Of a stretch of 64,000 nucleotides of DNA, positions 1 through 10,648 are shown piece after piece. The DNA lies in contig NZ_JPSL02000040.1 of assembly GCF_000771745.2 (NCBI RefSeq), positions 536,001-600,000 on the forward strand, written 5' to 3'. The position numbers and the translations under genes are program-made. This DNA comes from Thermus filiformis (GTDB lineage: Bacteria; Deinococcota; Deinococci; Deinococcales; Thermaceae). A model generated the notes under the pieces. That model saw only the letters and a program-made list of their open reading frames with translations. It was not told the origin of the DNA and ran no database searches. The first letter of the stretch is position 1; each line of letters starts with the position of its first letter.

Positions 1-1
1 C

Positions 2-220
2 CGGTGCGGCATCGTGGCCAACGTCACGCCCCTCGAGCCCGGCTGGGAGGGGCACGTGACCCTGGAGATCTCCAACACCACCCCCCTGCCCGCCAAGGTC
101 TACGCGGGGGAGGGGATCGTCCAGATCATCTTCCTGGAGGGCCCCAAGCCCGAGGTGACCTACCGGGACCGCCGGGGCAAGTACCAGGGCCAGCAGGGCG
201 TCACCCTACCCAAGGTATGA
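2..220 (+). CDS. dcd: dCTP deaminase, C-terminal part (partial)
   Basis: The reading frame is already open at the left edge and ends in TGA at 218-220, so only about 72 C-terminal residues are present. The visible part includes [18 protein letters not shown], which fits the conserved PGWEGxxxLE core of dCTP deaminase/dUTPase-fold proteins, followed by a G-rich basic tail. The enzyme deaminates dCTP to dUTP for thymidylate synthesis in the cytosol. The stop overlaps the ATG of the next gene (ATGA), so the two are probably co-transcribed. The start and the nucleotide-binding residues lie outside the window. A bifunctional dCTP deaminase/dUTPase cannot be excluded from this fragment. Confidence 0.85.
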   Translation, partial: RCGIVANVTPLEPGWEGHVTLEISNTTPLPAKVYAGEGIVQIIFLEGPKPEVTYRDRRGKYQGQQGVTLPKV

Positions 221-834
221 GGCCTTTCCGGCGCGCTGGCGCAGGGTGGCTTTTGCTCCTTCTCCTCCTCTTCGGGTGTAAAAAGGAGGGGATGAAGCCC
301 TTGGACTTCCTCACCGAGGCCCCCGTCCGGAGCTTCCGGGCCCCGGAGCCGGTCCTGAAGCCCGGGCTGGACTACTTCGCCGAGCTCTCCACCACCCAGG
401 GCCGGGTGCTCATAGACCTTTTTGAAAAAGAAGCCCCCAACACGGTGAACTCCTTCGTCTTCCTGGCCCTCCACCGCTACTTTGAAGGGGTGGACTGGCA
501 CCGGGTCATCCCGGGCTTCGTGGCCCAGACCGGGGACCCCACGGGCACCGGACGGGGCGGACCCGGGTACACCTTCGGCCTGGAGATCGTCCCGGGGCTG
601 GGGTTTGACCGGGAGGGCCGGGTGGGGATGGCCAGGACCGCCGACCCCAACAGCAACGGGAGCCAGTTCTTCATCACCTACGCTCCCGCCCCCCACCTGA
701 GCGGCCAGTACACCGTCTTCGGCCAGGTGGTGGAGGGGATGGAGGTCCTGAGGCGGCTCGCCCCCACCGAGGGCGGGGCCAGGCCGGACCGGCTTTTGCA
801 GGTCCGCATCCTAGTGAAGCCGGTGAAGGAATGA
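217..834 (+). CDS. Cyclophilin-type peptidyl-prolyl isomerase, lipoprotein
   Basis: A 205-aa protein. The ATG at 217 overlaps the upstream stop, and the sequence begins with a short basic stretch, a run of leucines and a lipobox ending at Cys21 (LLFGC). It is therefore probably a lipoprotein anchored in the cell envelope. The rest is a cyclophilin domain: [19 protein letters not shown] corresponds to the usual FHRxIPxFxxQGGDPxGxG motif, and NGSQFFI is the family signature. Such enzymes catalyse cis-trans isomerisation of prolyl bonds, here presumably in exported proteins. Phe to Trp in the first motif is a mild oddity. The gene ends in an ATGA overlap with hisZ. Confidence 0.9.
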   Translation: MRPFRRAGAGWLLLLLLLFGCKKEGMKPLDFLTEAPVRSFRAPEPVLKPGLDYFAELSTTQGRVLIDLFEKEAPNTVNSFVFLALHRYFEGVDWHRVIPGFVAQTGDPTGTGRGGPGYTFGLEIVPGLGFDREGRVGMARTADPNSNGSQFFITYAPAPHLSGQYTVFGQVVEGMEVLRRLAPTEGGARPDRLLQVRILVKPVKE

Positions 835-1916
835 GGCCCGAGGGCACCCGGTTCTACCTTCCCCCCGAGGCCAGGCTCCGCCAGGAGCTTCTGGAGCGGC
901 TGAGGAAGCTCTTCTACGCCTGGGGGTACGAGCCCGTGGAGCTTCCCGCCCTCGAGGCCCACGACCCCGCCCACCCCCTGGCCCAGAAGGCCTTCAAGCT
1001 GGTGGACCGGACCGGGGAGGTCCTGGCCCTGAGGAGCGAGTTCACCACCGCCCTGGCCCGGATGCTCCAGGCCGAGCCCCCGCCCCTCCTCCCGGTGCGC
1101 TACCAGTACGCGGGCACCCTTTGGCTCCGGGAGCGGGACCCGGAGCTGGGCCGGATGCGGGAGTACACCCAGGTGGGCCTGGAGTACGTGGGGGCCTCGG
1201 GGCCCCTGGCGGACGCGGAGGTGCTGGCCCTGGCCCTGGAGGCCCTCCGGGCCTTGGGGCTCAAAGGGGTCTTGGAGGTGGGCCTGCCCGGGGTGGTGGG
1301 GGAGGTGCTTAGGGCCACGGGCCTCCCCCCCGAGGTCCAGGCCCGGCTCCAGGCGGCCATCCACCGGAAGAACACCCCGGAGCTCCAGGCCCTGCTCCGG
1401 GACCACCCCACCCCCTGGGCCAGAACCCTCCTGGCCCTGCCCGACCTGTACGGGGAGGAGGAGGTGCTGGAGGAGGCCCTCGGCCTGGAGCTTCCCGAGA
1501 AGGCCCGGGCCGACCTTTTGGCCCTGAGGAGGACCCTGGAGGTCCTGGGGGAGCCGGTCCTTTTGGACCTGGGCATGGCCCGGCGGTTTGACTACTACAC
1601 CGGCCTCTTCTTCCGGGCCTACACCGAGGGGTTCGGCCTCCCCCTCCTGGGCGGGGGGCGGTACGACGGGGTGCTCCTGGAAAGGGCGGCGGGGTTCGCC
1701 CTGGGCCTCGAGCGGGTCATGGAGGTCCTCCGCCCCCCGTGGGCGGAGGACCCCCCGGACGCCTTGGCCCTGGACCTACCTACCCTGAAAAGCCTCCAGG
1801 CCCAAGGGATGCGGGTGGAGCTGGCCTGGACCGAGGACCGGGAGGCCCTTTGCGCCTACGCCCGGCAGCGGGGCATCCGCCTGATCGGGGAGAAGGGGGA
1901 GGTGCGCCCGTGCTGA
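831..1916 (+). CDS. hisZ: ATP phosphoribosyltransferase regulatory subunit HisZ
   Basis: A 361-aa protein related to class II histidyl-tRNA synthetase catalytic cores but too short and without an anticodon domain. Visible HisRS-like elements are [22 protein letters not shown] and GGGRYDG near the C-terminus. HisZ is the regulatory partner of short-form HisG, and together they catalyse the first step of histidine synthesis and mediate feedback control. The start (ATG 831) overlaps the cyclophilin stop, and the 3' end overlaps the GTG of hisG by 7 nt. This adjacency to a short HisG is the main reason to call HisZ rather than HisS. Confidence 0.93.
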   Translation: MRPEGTRFYLPPEARLRQELLERLRKLFYAWGYEPVELPALEAHDPAHPLAQKAFKLVDRTGEVLALRSEFTTALARMLQAEPPPLLPVRYQYAGTLWLRERDPELGRMREYTQVGLEYVGASGPLADAEVLALALEALRALGLKGVLEVGLPGVVGEVLRATGLPPEVQARLQAAIHRKNTPELQALLRDHPTPWARTLLALPDLYGEEEVLEEALGLELPEKARADLLALRRTLEVLGEPVLLDLGMARRFDYYTGLFFRAYTEGFGLPLLGGGRYDGVLLERAAGFALGLERVMEVLRPPWAEDPPDALALDLPTLKSLQAQGMRVELAWTEDREALCAYARQRGIRLIGEKGEVRPC

Positions 1917-2512
1917 CCCTGGCGCTGCCCAAGGGACGGATGTTCCAGGAGGCCTACCGGGCCCTGAAGGAGGCGGGCCTCCCCCTGCCCCCGGTGGAGG
2001 GGGAGCGGGTCCTCCTCTTCCAGGGGGAGGAGGTGGCCCTTCTGGAGCTGCGCAACAAGGACGTGCCCGTCTACGTGGACCTGGGCATCGCCGACGCGGG
2101 GGTGGTGGGGAAGGACGTCCTCTTGGACACCGACCGGGACCTCTACGAGCCCGTGGACCTGGGCTTCGGGGCCTGCCGCCTCTCCCTGATCCGCCACCCC
2201 TCCTCCACCGGCCCCATCCGGCGCATCGCCACCAAGTACCCCCGGTTCACCCAAAGGGTCGTCCGGGAGCGGGGCTGGGCGGCGGACGTGGTGGAGCTTT
2301 CCGGCAACATAGAGCTCGCCGCCCTCACCGGCCTGGCCGACGCGGTGGTGGACGTGGTCCAGACCGGGGCCACCCTGAGGGCGGCTGGGCTTTTGGAGGT
2401 GGAGGTCCTGGCCCACTCCACCGCCCGGCTCGTGGTGAACCGGCAGGCCCTGAAGCTCAAGCGGGCCCTGCTCAAGCCCCTGATCCAGCGCCTGCGCGAG
2501 CGCTCCCGCTAA
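1910..2512 (+). CDS. hisG: ATP phosphoribosyltransferase, short form HisG
   Basis: A 200-aa protein, the length of the short HisG form that lacks the C-terminal regulatory domain and depends on HisZ. It condenses ATP with PRPP in the first step of histidine biosynthesis. The N-terminus ([11 protein letters not shown]), the segment [12 protein letters not shown] and the PRPP-binding region [14 protein letters not shown] fit the family. The start is taken as GTG 1910, which begins the conserved TLALPKGR stretch directly. The gene overlaps hisZ by 7 nt, consistent with coupled translation of the two subunits. Confidence 0.94.
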   Translation: MLTLALPKGRMFQEAYRALKEAGLPLPPVEGERVLLFQGEEVALLELRNKDVPVYVDLGIADAGVVGKDVLLDTDRDLYEPVDLGFGACRLSLIRHPSSTGPIRRIATKYPRFTQRVVRERGWAADVVELSGNIELAALTGLADAVVDVVQTGATLRAAGLLEVEVLAHSTARLVVNRQALKLKRALLKPLIQRLRERSR

Positions 2513-2522
2513 ACTGAGTCCC

Positions 2523-3107
2523 GTGCCTGAGCGTACGCCCGAGCGCATCGCCCGCATCCGCGAGGTTCTAAGCCGGAGGCAGCCGGACCTGACCGTGCTT
2601 CTGGAGAACGTCCACAAGCCCCACAACCTCTCCGCCATCCTCCGGACCTGCGACGCGGTGGGGGTCCTGCGGGCCCACGCGGTGAACCCCACCGGCGGGG
2701 TGCCCACCTTCAACGAGACCAGCGGGGGGAGCCACAAGTGGGTGGACCTCGAGGTCCATCCGGACATCCGAAGCGCCATCGCCCACCTCAAGGGCCAGGG
2801 CTTCCAGGTCCTGGCGGCCCACCTTTCCGAGGGCGCCGTGGACTACCGGGAGGCGGACTACACCCGCCCCACGGCAGTCCTCCTGGGGGCGGAGAAGTGG
2901 GGGGTGTCCGAGGAGGCGGCGGCCCTCTCCGACCTCCACATCAAAATCCCCATGATGGGGATGGTACAGAGCCTGAACGTCTCGGTGGCGGCGGCGGTGA
3001 TCCTGTTTGAGGCCCAAAGGCAGAGGCTGAGGGCGGGGATGTACGAAAGGCCCCGGCTGGACCCCGAGGCCTACCAAAGGCTTTTGGAGGACTGGCTTAA
3101 GAGATAA
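2523..3107 (+). CDS. trmH: tRNA (guanosine(18)-2'-O)-methyltransferase TrmH
   Basis: A 194-aa SPOUT methyltransferase of the same length as T. thermophilus TrmH. It transfers a methyl group from SAM to the ribose of G18 in the tRNA D-loop, a modification important in thermophiles. Asn35 and Arg41 fall in [14 protein letters not shown], the catalytic motif 1. [21 protein letters not shown] and [17 protein letters not shown] supply the later motifs that form the knotted SAM site. The GTG start at 2523 lies 10 nt after hisG, so it may be the last gene of that transcript. The C-terminal helix extension is typical of TrmH as opposed to TrmL. Confidence 0.95.
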   Translation: MPERTPERIARIREVLSRRQPDLTVLLENVHKPHNLSAILRTCDAVGVLRAHAVNPTGGVPTFNETSGGSHKWVDLEVHPDIRSAIAHLKGQGFQVLAAHLSEGAVDYREADYTRPTAVLLGAEKWGVSEEAAALSDLHIKIPMMGMVQSLNVSVAAAVILFEAQRQRLRAGMYERPRLDPEAYQRLLEDWLKR

Positions 3108-3110
3108 ACG

Positions 3111-3145
3111 CGCCCCCACGAGGGCGTCCGGAAAGCTTTTTCCCG
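3111..3145. terminator. Probable bidirectional terminator between trmH and ilvE
   Basis: The 57-nt gap between convergent trmH and ilvE holds a CGCCC...GGGCG hairpin (3111-3126). A partly self-complementary CCGGAAA-GC-TTTTTCCCGG follows, with a T5 run at 3137-3141. Position and structure fit transcription termination from one or both sides. No other feature is visible in the gap. Confidence 0.4.
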
Positions 3146-3164
3146 GGGCCTGGATGGGGTGGCG

Positions 3165-4115
3165 CTACACGTAGGTCAGCCAGTGCTCGTACTCGGGCCG
3201 CCGTCCGGTCACGGCCTCGAGGTAGGCCTGGCGGATCCGCAGGGTGACCTCCCCCGCCACCCCCTTCCCGATGGGCCGCCAGTCCAGCATGGCCACGGGG
3301 GTGACCTCGGCGGCGGTCCCGGTGATGAACATCTCGTCGGCCATGTAGAGCTGGTCCCGGGTGGCCCGCACCACCTGGACCTCGTAGCCCAGGTCCTTGG
3401 CGATCCGGATCACCGAGTCGCGGGTGATGCCCTCGAGGTTCACCGAGTGCTCAATAGCGTAGACCACGCCGCCTCGGACGAAGAAGACGTTCTCCCCGCT
3501 CCCCTCGGCCACGTACCCCTCCTCGTCCAGGAGCAAGGCCTCGTCCGCCCCGGCGCTCACCGCCTCCATCTTGGCCAGGGCGGAGTTCACGTAGTTCCCC
3601 CCCACCTTGGCCTTGCCCGGCAGGACGTTGGCGGGGAAGCGGGCCCAGGAGCTGGTCACCAGCCGGGCCCCCTTCCGCACCGCCTCCTCCCCCAGGTAGG
3701 CCCCCCACTCCCAGGCGGCCACCATGACCTCGGCGGGGTTGTTGGGCAGGGGATTCACCCCGAGCGTCCGGGCCCCCATCCAGGCCAGGGGGCGGATGTA
3801 GCAGCTCTTGTAGCCGTTTTGCCGCACCACCTCCTTGATGGCCTCCGCCACCTCCTCCTTGGAGAAGGGAAGCTCCATGCGCAGGACCTTGGCGGAGTTG
3901 AAGAAGCGGTCCACGTGCTCCTGGAGCCGGAAGATGGCGGGGCCCTTGGGGGTCTCGTAGGCCCGGATCCCCTCAAACACGCTGGTCCCGTAGTGGAGGG
4001 CATGGCTTAGGACGCTGACCTTGGCCTCCTCCTGGGGGACCATCCGCCCGTTGAACCAGATGAGGCCCGCCTTGATCTGGGTGTCGCCGCCTTTGGCTTG
4101 GGCTTGTGTGGACAT
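3165..4115 (-). CDS. ilvE: Branched-chain amino acid aminotransferase
   Basis: A 316-aa fold-type IV PLP aminotransferase catalysing the last step of valine, leucine and isoleucine synthesis (or the first step of their breakdown). SHALHYGTSVFEGIRAY near the N-terminus is characteristic. The PLP lysine is expected at about Lys170 in KAKVGGNYVNSALAK, followed by EGSGENVFFV and ITGTAAEVTP. The start chosen is ATG at 4115 because GAGGAGG sits 5 nt upstream. The in-frame GTG at 4121 would overlap that ribosome-binding site. The gene is transcribed alone, convergent to trmH. Confidence 0.95.
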   Translation of the reverse strand: MSTQAQAKGGDTQIKAGLIWFNGRMVPQEEAKVSVLSHALHYGTSVFEGIRAYETPKGPAIFRLQEHVDRFFNSAKVLRMELPFSKEEVAEAIKEVVRQNGYKSCYIRPLAWMGARTLGVNPLPNNPAEVMVAAWEWGAYLGEEAVRKGARLVTSSWARFPANVLPGKAKVGGNYVNSALAKMEAVSAGADEALLLDEEGYVAEGSGENVFFVRGGVVYAIEHSVNLEGITRDSVIRIAKDLGYEVQVVRATRDQLYMADEMFITGTAAEVTPVAMLDWRPIGKGVAGEVTLRIRQAYLEAVTGRRPEYEHWLTYV

Positions 4116-4167
4116 GGCCACCTCCTCGCCCCATCATAACGGAAAGGGAAAGGCGGCCCTCCAAGCG

Positions 4168-4205
4168 CCATGCCACCCCGGCAGGGTACCCCGCGCCGGG
4201 GCGGG
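4168..4205. other. GC-rich hairpin region downstream of folC
   Basis: The 95-nt gap between the folC stop and the ilvE start contains complementary arms CCCCGGC and GCCGGGG around a GC-rich loop, close behind folC. It may terminate folC transcription. There is no clear T-run, and a role in the ilvE leader is an alternative. A TATGAT hexamer at 4133-4138 (minus strand) is a weak -10 candidate for ilvE. Confidence 0.3.
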
Positions 4206-4210
4206 GGGGC

Positions 4211-5428
4211 CTACTGGTAGCGCTCCTCGGGGGGAAGTCCCGCGAGGCCCCTCAGGACCTGGCCCACCAGGAAGAGGCTTCCCGCCACCACCACGTTCGG
4301 GGCCAGGCCCCGGGCCTCTTCTATGGCCCGGAAGGGGTCCTCTTCCACCCGGGCCCCGGGGAAGAGGGGAAGGAGCTCGGCGGGGGGAAGGGAGCGCCTC
4401 GAGGCGTACCGGGTGAGGACCACGGGGCCCAGGCCCCGCAGGGCCTCGGCCATGCCCCGATGATCCTTCTCCCGGCTGAAGGCCAGAACAAGGGCGGCGG
4501 GCAGGAGGCCGTGGTCGTGGAGGGCCTGCCGCAAAGCCCAGGCCCCTTCCGGGTTGTGCGCCCCGTCCAGGAGGAGGCCAGAAACCCGCTGGAGGCGGCC
4601 CGGGTTCTCCACGCGGGCCAGGCCCCGCTCCACGCTGGACCAGGAGGCCCCCAAAAGCCGGGCGGCGGCGGCGGCCAAGGCCAGGTTCTCCGCCTGGTGC
4701 CGGCCAAAAAGGGGAGCGAAGAGGCGCCGCCTCTCCCCGAAGACCAGGGTGAAGGCCACCCCTTCCGGGGAGGTCGTTACCCCCTCCAGCCCCACCCCTT
4801 CCCCCAGGACGTAAAGGGGGGTGCCGAGCCGGGCCGCCTCGGCCTTAAGCACTGAGAGGGCCTCCCCCCGGGCCGCCGTGAGGGCAGGGCAGTGGGGGCG
4901 GAGGATCCCCGCCTTCTCCCGGGCCACGTCCGCCAGGGTGGGGCCCAGAACCTCCAGGTGGTCGTGGCCCACGTTGGTCACTACGGAGACCAAGGGCGTG
5001 GCAGCGTTGGTGGCGTCCAACCTCCCCCCCAGGCCCACCTCCAGGACCGCGAGCTCCACCCCCAGCCGGGCGAAGTACAAGAAGGCGGTCGCGGTGGCGG
5101 CCTCAAAAAAGCTCGCCCCCACCGCCTCCGCGTGGGGGCGGACCTCCTCGAGGAGGGCCTGGAGGTGGGCGTCCGGGATCTCCCGGCCGTCCACGGCGAT
5201 GCGCTCGTGGAAACGGACCAGGTGGGGGCTGGTGTAAAGCCCCACCCGGAACCCCTCCTCCCGCAAAATGGCCGCCAGGGCCCGGGCCGCGCTCCCCTTC
5301 CCGTTCGTCCCCCCCACCAGGACCGCGGGAAAGGCCTCCTCCGGGTGGCCCAGCCGCGAAAGAAGAGCCTTCACCCTCTCCAGCCCGGGGGTGAAGAGGG
5401 TCTGGCGGGCGTAGAGCCAGTCCAGCAT
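4211..5428 (-). CDS. folC: Folylpolyglutamate synthase / dihydrofolate synthase
   Basis: A 405-aa Mur-ligase-family protein. It adds glutamate to dihydropteroate and/or extends the polyglutamate tail of folates using ATP. The P-loop is GGTNGKGSAARALA near residue 40, and the family pattern YTSPHLVRFHERI follows, then LEVGLGGRLDATNA and VTNVGHDHLEVLG. The C-terminal ligase domain begins near LLDGAHNPEG. Length and motifs are complete. The ATG (5428-5426) abuts the stop of the Fur-family gene (5429-5431) with no gap, so the two are co-transcribed and probably translationally coupled. Confidence 0.95.
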   Translation of the reverse strand: MLDWLYARQTLFTPGLERVKALLSRLGHPEEAFPAVLVGGTNGKGSAARALAAILREEGFRVGLYTSPHLVRFHERIAVDGREIPDAHLQALLEEVRPHAEAVGASFFEAATATAFLYFARLGVELAVLEVGLGGRLDATNAATPLVSVVTNVGHDHLEVLGPTLADVAREKAGILRPHCPALTAARGEALSVLKAEAARLGTPLYVLGEGVGLEGVTTSPEGVAFTLVFGERRRLFAPLFGRHQAENLALAAAAARLLGASWSSVERGLARVENPGRLQRVSGLLLDGAHNPEGAWALRQALHDHGLLPAALVLAFSREKDHRGMAEALRGLGPVVLTRYASRRSLPPAELLPLFPGARVEEDPFRAIEEARGLAPNVVVAGSLFLVGQVLRGLAGLPPEERYQ

Positions 5429-5818
5429 CTAGCCCTTGAGGGCCCGGCGGCACTCCGGGCAGAGGCCCCGGTAGGTGACCTCCACGGACCGGACCTCCAC
5501 CCCGGGGTGGGCGAGGCGGGCGGGGGCGAGGAGGTCGGGAAGCTCCACCTCCAGGTCCACCAAGGCCCCGCACCCCTCGCAGACCAGGTGCAGGTGGGGG
5601 TGGGTGTTGGCGTCGTACCGGGTGGCCTCCCCCGCCCGGGTGATGGGGATGAGGTAGCCCTCCTCCACCAGGGCCTCGAGGTTGCGGTAGACCGTGCCCA
5701 GGCTGATCCGGGGGATGCGCTTGCGCACCTCCTGGTAGATCCAGGCGGCGTCCGGGTGGTTCTTGGCCTCCCGGACCACCTCGAGCACGGCCTTCCTCTG
5801 GCGGGTAAGCCTCCGCAC
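5429..5818 (-). CDS. Fur-family metal- or peroxide-responsive repressor
   Basis: A 129-aa protein starting at GTG 5818 (MRRLTRQRKAVLEVV...). The N-terminal winged helix contains ISLGTVYRNLEALVEEG, the recognition-helix signature of the Fur/PerR/Zur family. The C-terminal dimerisation half has HPHLHLVCEGCG and CPECR, giving two CxxC pairs for a structural zinc. Whether it senses iron, zinc, manganese or peroxide cannot be told from sequence. A longer reading frame reaches 5854, but a well-spaced promoter (5826-5854) lies inside that extension and places the transcript start at about 5818. This argues for the short leaderless form. It lies directly upstream of folC. Confidence 0.9.
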   Translation of the reverse strand: MRRLTRQRKAVLEVVREAKNHPDAAWIYQEVRKRIPRISLGTVYRNLEALVEEGYLIPITRAGEATRYDANTHPHLHLVCEGCGALVDLEVELPDLLAPARLAHPGVEVRSVEVTYRGLCPECRRALKG

Positions 5819-5825
5819 GGGTCCC

Positions 5826-5854
5826 ACTATAGCACAGGCCTCCCCCAAACCCAA
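5826..5854 (-). promoter_or_regulatory. Promoter of the fur-folC transcript
   Basis: On the minus strand there is a -35 TTGGGT (5854-5849), a 17-bp spacer and a -10 TATAGT (5831-5826). Seven nt (GGGACCC) then lead to the GTG at 5818. This spacing implies a leaderless mRNA and decides the start codon of the regulator. Confidence 0.6.
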
Positions 5855-5863
5855 GCGCCCCGC

Positions 5864-7861
<1,998 letters not shown>

Positions 7862-7862
7862 G

Positions 7863-10199
7863 ATGCGCGTACCCTACTCCTGGCTCAAGACCTACCTGCC
7901 CGAGGCCCCCCTGCCCGAGCGGCTGGAGGAGCTTCTGGCCCAGCTCGGCTTTGAGGTGGAGGCCCTGGAGGCCTGGCCCGCCCCCCCGGAAGGGGTGGTC
8001 TTCGCCCGGGTCCTCGAGGCCCAGCCCATCCCCGGGACCGGGCTTAAGCGGCTCGTTTTGGACATCGGAAGGCCGGTGGAGGTGGTCTCGGGGGCCCCCA
8101 ACGCCCGAGAGGGGATCGGGGTGGCCCTGGCCCTGCCCGGGACGGAGGTCCTGGGGGAGCGGGTCGGGGAACGGCGGATCCAGGGGGTGGTCTCCCACGG
8201 GATGGCCCTCTCCCCCAAGGAGCTCGGGGTGGGGGAGTACAGCGGGGGGCTTTTGGAGTTCCCCCCGGACGCCCTCCCCCCCGGCGCCCCCGTGGCCGAG
8301 GCCTGGCCGGAGGACACGGTCTTGGCGGTGGACATCACCCCCAACCGGCCGGACGCCCTGGGGGTCTTCGGCCTGGCCCGGGACCTGAGCGCTTTGGGGC
8401 TCGAGCTGGTCATTCCCGAGACCGGCTTCGCCGGGGAGGACGTCCCCCTGCCCTTCCGGGCCCAGGTGGAGGACGAGGAGGGGGCGCCCCACTTCACCCT
8501 CTCCTACGCCTTTGGCCTCAGGGTGGGCCCGAGCCCCCTGTGGCTCCAGCGCTGGCTCTTTGCCGCCGGGATGCGGCCCATCAACAACGTGGTGGACATC
8601 ACCAACTTCGCCATGCTGGAACTCTCCCAGTCCATGCACGCCTTTGACCGGCGGAGGATCGGGGAGGGGCTCCTGGTGCGGCGGGCCCGCAAGGGGGAGC
8701 GGCTTGTGACCCTGGACGGGGTGGAGCGGCTCCTTGCGGAGGAGGACCTCCTGATCACCGCCCTTTTCGGGGAGGAGTCGGTCCCCGTGGGGCTCGCGGG
8801 GATCATGGGGGGGAAGAACAGCGAGGTGCAGGAGGACACAGAGGAGGTGGCCCTGGAGGTGGCCTACTTCAACCCCGTGCGCATCCGGAGGACCTCGAGG
8901 CGGCTCGGCCTGCGCACCGAGGCCAGCCACCGGTTTGAGCGGGGGGTGGACCCCTTGGGCCAGGCCTTCGCCCAGCGGCGGGCCCTCCACCTTCTGGAGA
9001 AGGTGACCGGGGCCCGGGTGGCCCGGACCTTTTTGGACCTGGGCCAGCCCCAGCCCCCCGCCCCCATCCCTTTCCGGCCCGAGTACACCAACCGCCTCCT
9101 GGGGACGGACTACCCCGTGGAGGTCCAGCTCTCCACCCTGCGGCGGCTCTTTTGCACCGTGGAGGGGGAGGGGCCCTACTGGGTCAGGCCGCCCAGCTTC
9201 CGGGTGGACCTGAGCCGGGAGGAGGACCTGGTGGAGGAGGTGGCCCGCGTCCAGGGGTACGAGACCATCCCCACCACCCTGCCCGCCTTCTTCCCCGCCC
9301 CGGACAACCGGAACGTGGAGGAGGCCTACCGGAAGAAGCAGGCCCTCAAGACCCTCCTCGCCGGGCTGGGCTTCCAGGAGGTCATGCCCTACCCCTTCAC
9401 CTCCGAGGAGGAGGCCCGGCTCTTCCGCGTTCCTTCGCCCACCCTGCGGCTTCTCAACCCCCAGTCCCCGGAGAAGAGCGCCCTGCGCACCCTCCTCTTC
9501 CCGGGCCTGGTCCGGGCCCTGGAGAACATGCTCAAAAACCAAGAGGCGGAGCGGGCCCTCCTCTTTGAGGTGGGCCGGGTCTTCCAGGAGGAGGAGAGGA
9601 CCCACGTGGCGGGCCTCCTCCTGGGCGAGGCGGTGGGCGGCGCGTGGTTCAAGGAGAAGGTGGCCGGCTACTACGCCCTGAAGGGGCTTTTGGAGGCGGT
9701 CCTGGACCGGATGGGCCTCGAGGCCCGCTTCCTGCCCAAGGCCTTCCCCTGGCTCCACCCGGGGGTCTCGGCGGAGGTGGTCCTGGGGGAGAGGCCCTTC
9801 GGCTTCCTGGGGCAGATCCATCCGGAGGTGACCCGGGCCCTGGAGCTTCCGCCCCTGTTCGTCTTTGAGCTCCTCTGGCCCTTCCCCGAGGCCAAAACCG
9901 CCTTCCGGGACCTTCCCCGCTTCCCCCGGGCCACCCGCGACCTGGCGGTGGTGGTGCCCGAGGCGGTGGGGTACCATGAGGTGGAGGCCCTGCTTAAGAG
10001 GGCAGCAGGGGCGCTTTTGGAGGGCCTGGAGCTCTTTGACCTCTACCAGGGGCCGCCCCTCGAGGCGGGGCAGAAGAGCCTGGCCTTCCATCTGGCCTTC
10101 CGCCACCCGGAGAGGACGCTCAAGGACGAGGAGGTGGACCGGATCATGGAAGGCATCCTGGAGGCCATCTGGGCCAAGGGGTGGAGGATCAGGGGGTAG
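7863..10199 (+). CDS. pheT: Phenylalanyl-tRNA synthetase beta subunit
   Basis: A 778-aa subunit, about the size of the T. thermophilus protein. Order of domains: an N-terminal region and EMAP-like tRNA-binding insertion (VVFARVLEAQPIPGTGLKR, residues about 45-150); the B3/B4 editing domain with MRPINNVVDITNFAM and GIMGGKNSEV; the B5 domain (from about residue 390); the inactive class II-like core with GFQEVMPYPFTSEEEARLF; and a C-terminal ferredoxin-like anticodon-binding domain with PRATRDLAVVVPEAV. It follows pheS directly, so both subunits come from one transcript. Confidence 0.96.
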   Translation: MRVPYSWLKTYLPEAPLPERLEELLAQLGFEVEALEAWPAPPEGVVFARVLEAQPIPGTGLKRLVLDIGRPVEVVSGAPNAREGIGVALALPGTEVLGERVGERRIQGVVSHGMALSPKELGVGEYSGGLLEFPPDALPPGAPVAEAWPEDTVLAVDITPNRPDALGVFGLARDLSALGLELVIPETGFAGEDVPLPFRAQVEDEEGAPHFTLSYAFGLRVGPSPLWLQRWLFAAGMRPINNVVDITNFAMLELSQSMHAFDRRRIGEGLLVRRARKGERLVTLDGVERLLAEEDLLITALFGEESVPVGLAGIMGGKNSEVQEDTEEVALEVAYFNPVRIRRTSRRLGLRTEASHRFERGVDPLGQAFAQRRALHLLEKVTGARVARTFLDLGQPQPPAPIPFRPEYTNRLLGTDYPVEVQLSTLRRLFCTVEGEGPYWVRPPSFRVDLSREEDLVEEVARVQGYETIPTTLPAFFPAPDNRNVEEAYRKKQALKTLLAGLGFQEVMPYPFTSEEEARLFRVPSPTLRLLNPQSPEKSALRTLLFPGLVRALENMLKNQEAERALLFEVGRVFQEEERTHVAGLLLGEAVGGAWFKEKVAGYYALKGLLEAVLDRMGLEARFLPKAFPWLHPGVSAEVVLGERPFGFLGQIHPEVTRALELPPLFVFELLWPFPEAKTAFRDLPRFPRATRDLAVVVPEAVGYHEVEALLKRAAGALLEGLELFDLYQGPPLEAGQKSLAFHLAFRHPERTLKDEEVDRIMEGILEAIWAKGWRIRG

Positions 10200-10201
10200 G
10201 C

Positions 10202-10648
10202 GTGCTGACCTGGGTGGACCTTCTGGCCCTCTTCGCCCTGGCCCTATCCCTGGCCCTGGGGGTGCGGCTGGGCCTCGCCTTCGGCCTGGCGGCCCTGGTG
10301 GGGGTGGGGGTCTACCTACTGGCCCCGGGAGGGGTCTTTTTGGCCTTGGTCTTGGGCTTCCTCCTGGGCCTCCTCCTGAAGACCTTCCCCCTGCCCTCCC
10401 TTCCCAGGCCCCTCGAGGCCCTGGTGGGCGGTCTGGGCGGGGCGGCCTTGGGCCTCTTCCTGGCCCTGGCCCTCTGGACGGGCTTCCCCGCGGAGTGGGC
10501 CCCCTCCACGGGCGCCCTCCGCTACCCCTCCTCCCGGCTTCCCACCCCCTTGTACGAGGCCCTGAAGGAAAGCCCCTTCGCCCCTGGCCTCTTCGGCTGG
10601 GTGAACGGGAGCCCGGTTTTGAGGCGGGCCCTCTTGCACCTCAAATAG
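10202..10648 (+). CDS. Small integral membrane protein, CvpA-like
   Basis: A 148-aa protein starting at GTG 10202, 2 nt after pheT. It begins LTWVDLLALFALALSLALGV and has three to four hydrophobic segments within the first 105 residues, then a soluble tail. The WVD start followed by closely packed membrane helices resembles CvpA/colicin V production proteins, but the match is by eye and weak. The gene belongs to the pheST transcript by spacing. Its 3' end overlaps convergent pfkA by 8 nt. Confidence 0.75.
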   Translation: MLTWVDLLALFALALSLALGVRLGLAFGLAALVGVGVYLLAPGGVFLALVLGFLLGLLLKTFPLPSLPRPLEALVGGLGGAALGLFLALALWTGFPAEWAPSTGALRYPSSRLPTPLYEALKESPFAPGLFGWVNGSPVLRRALLHLK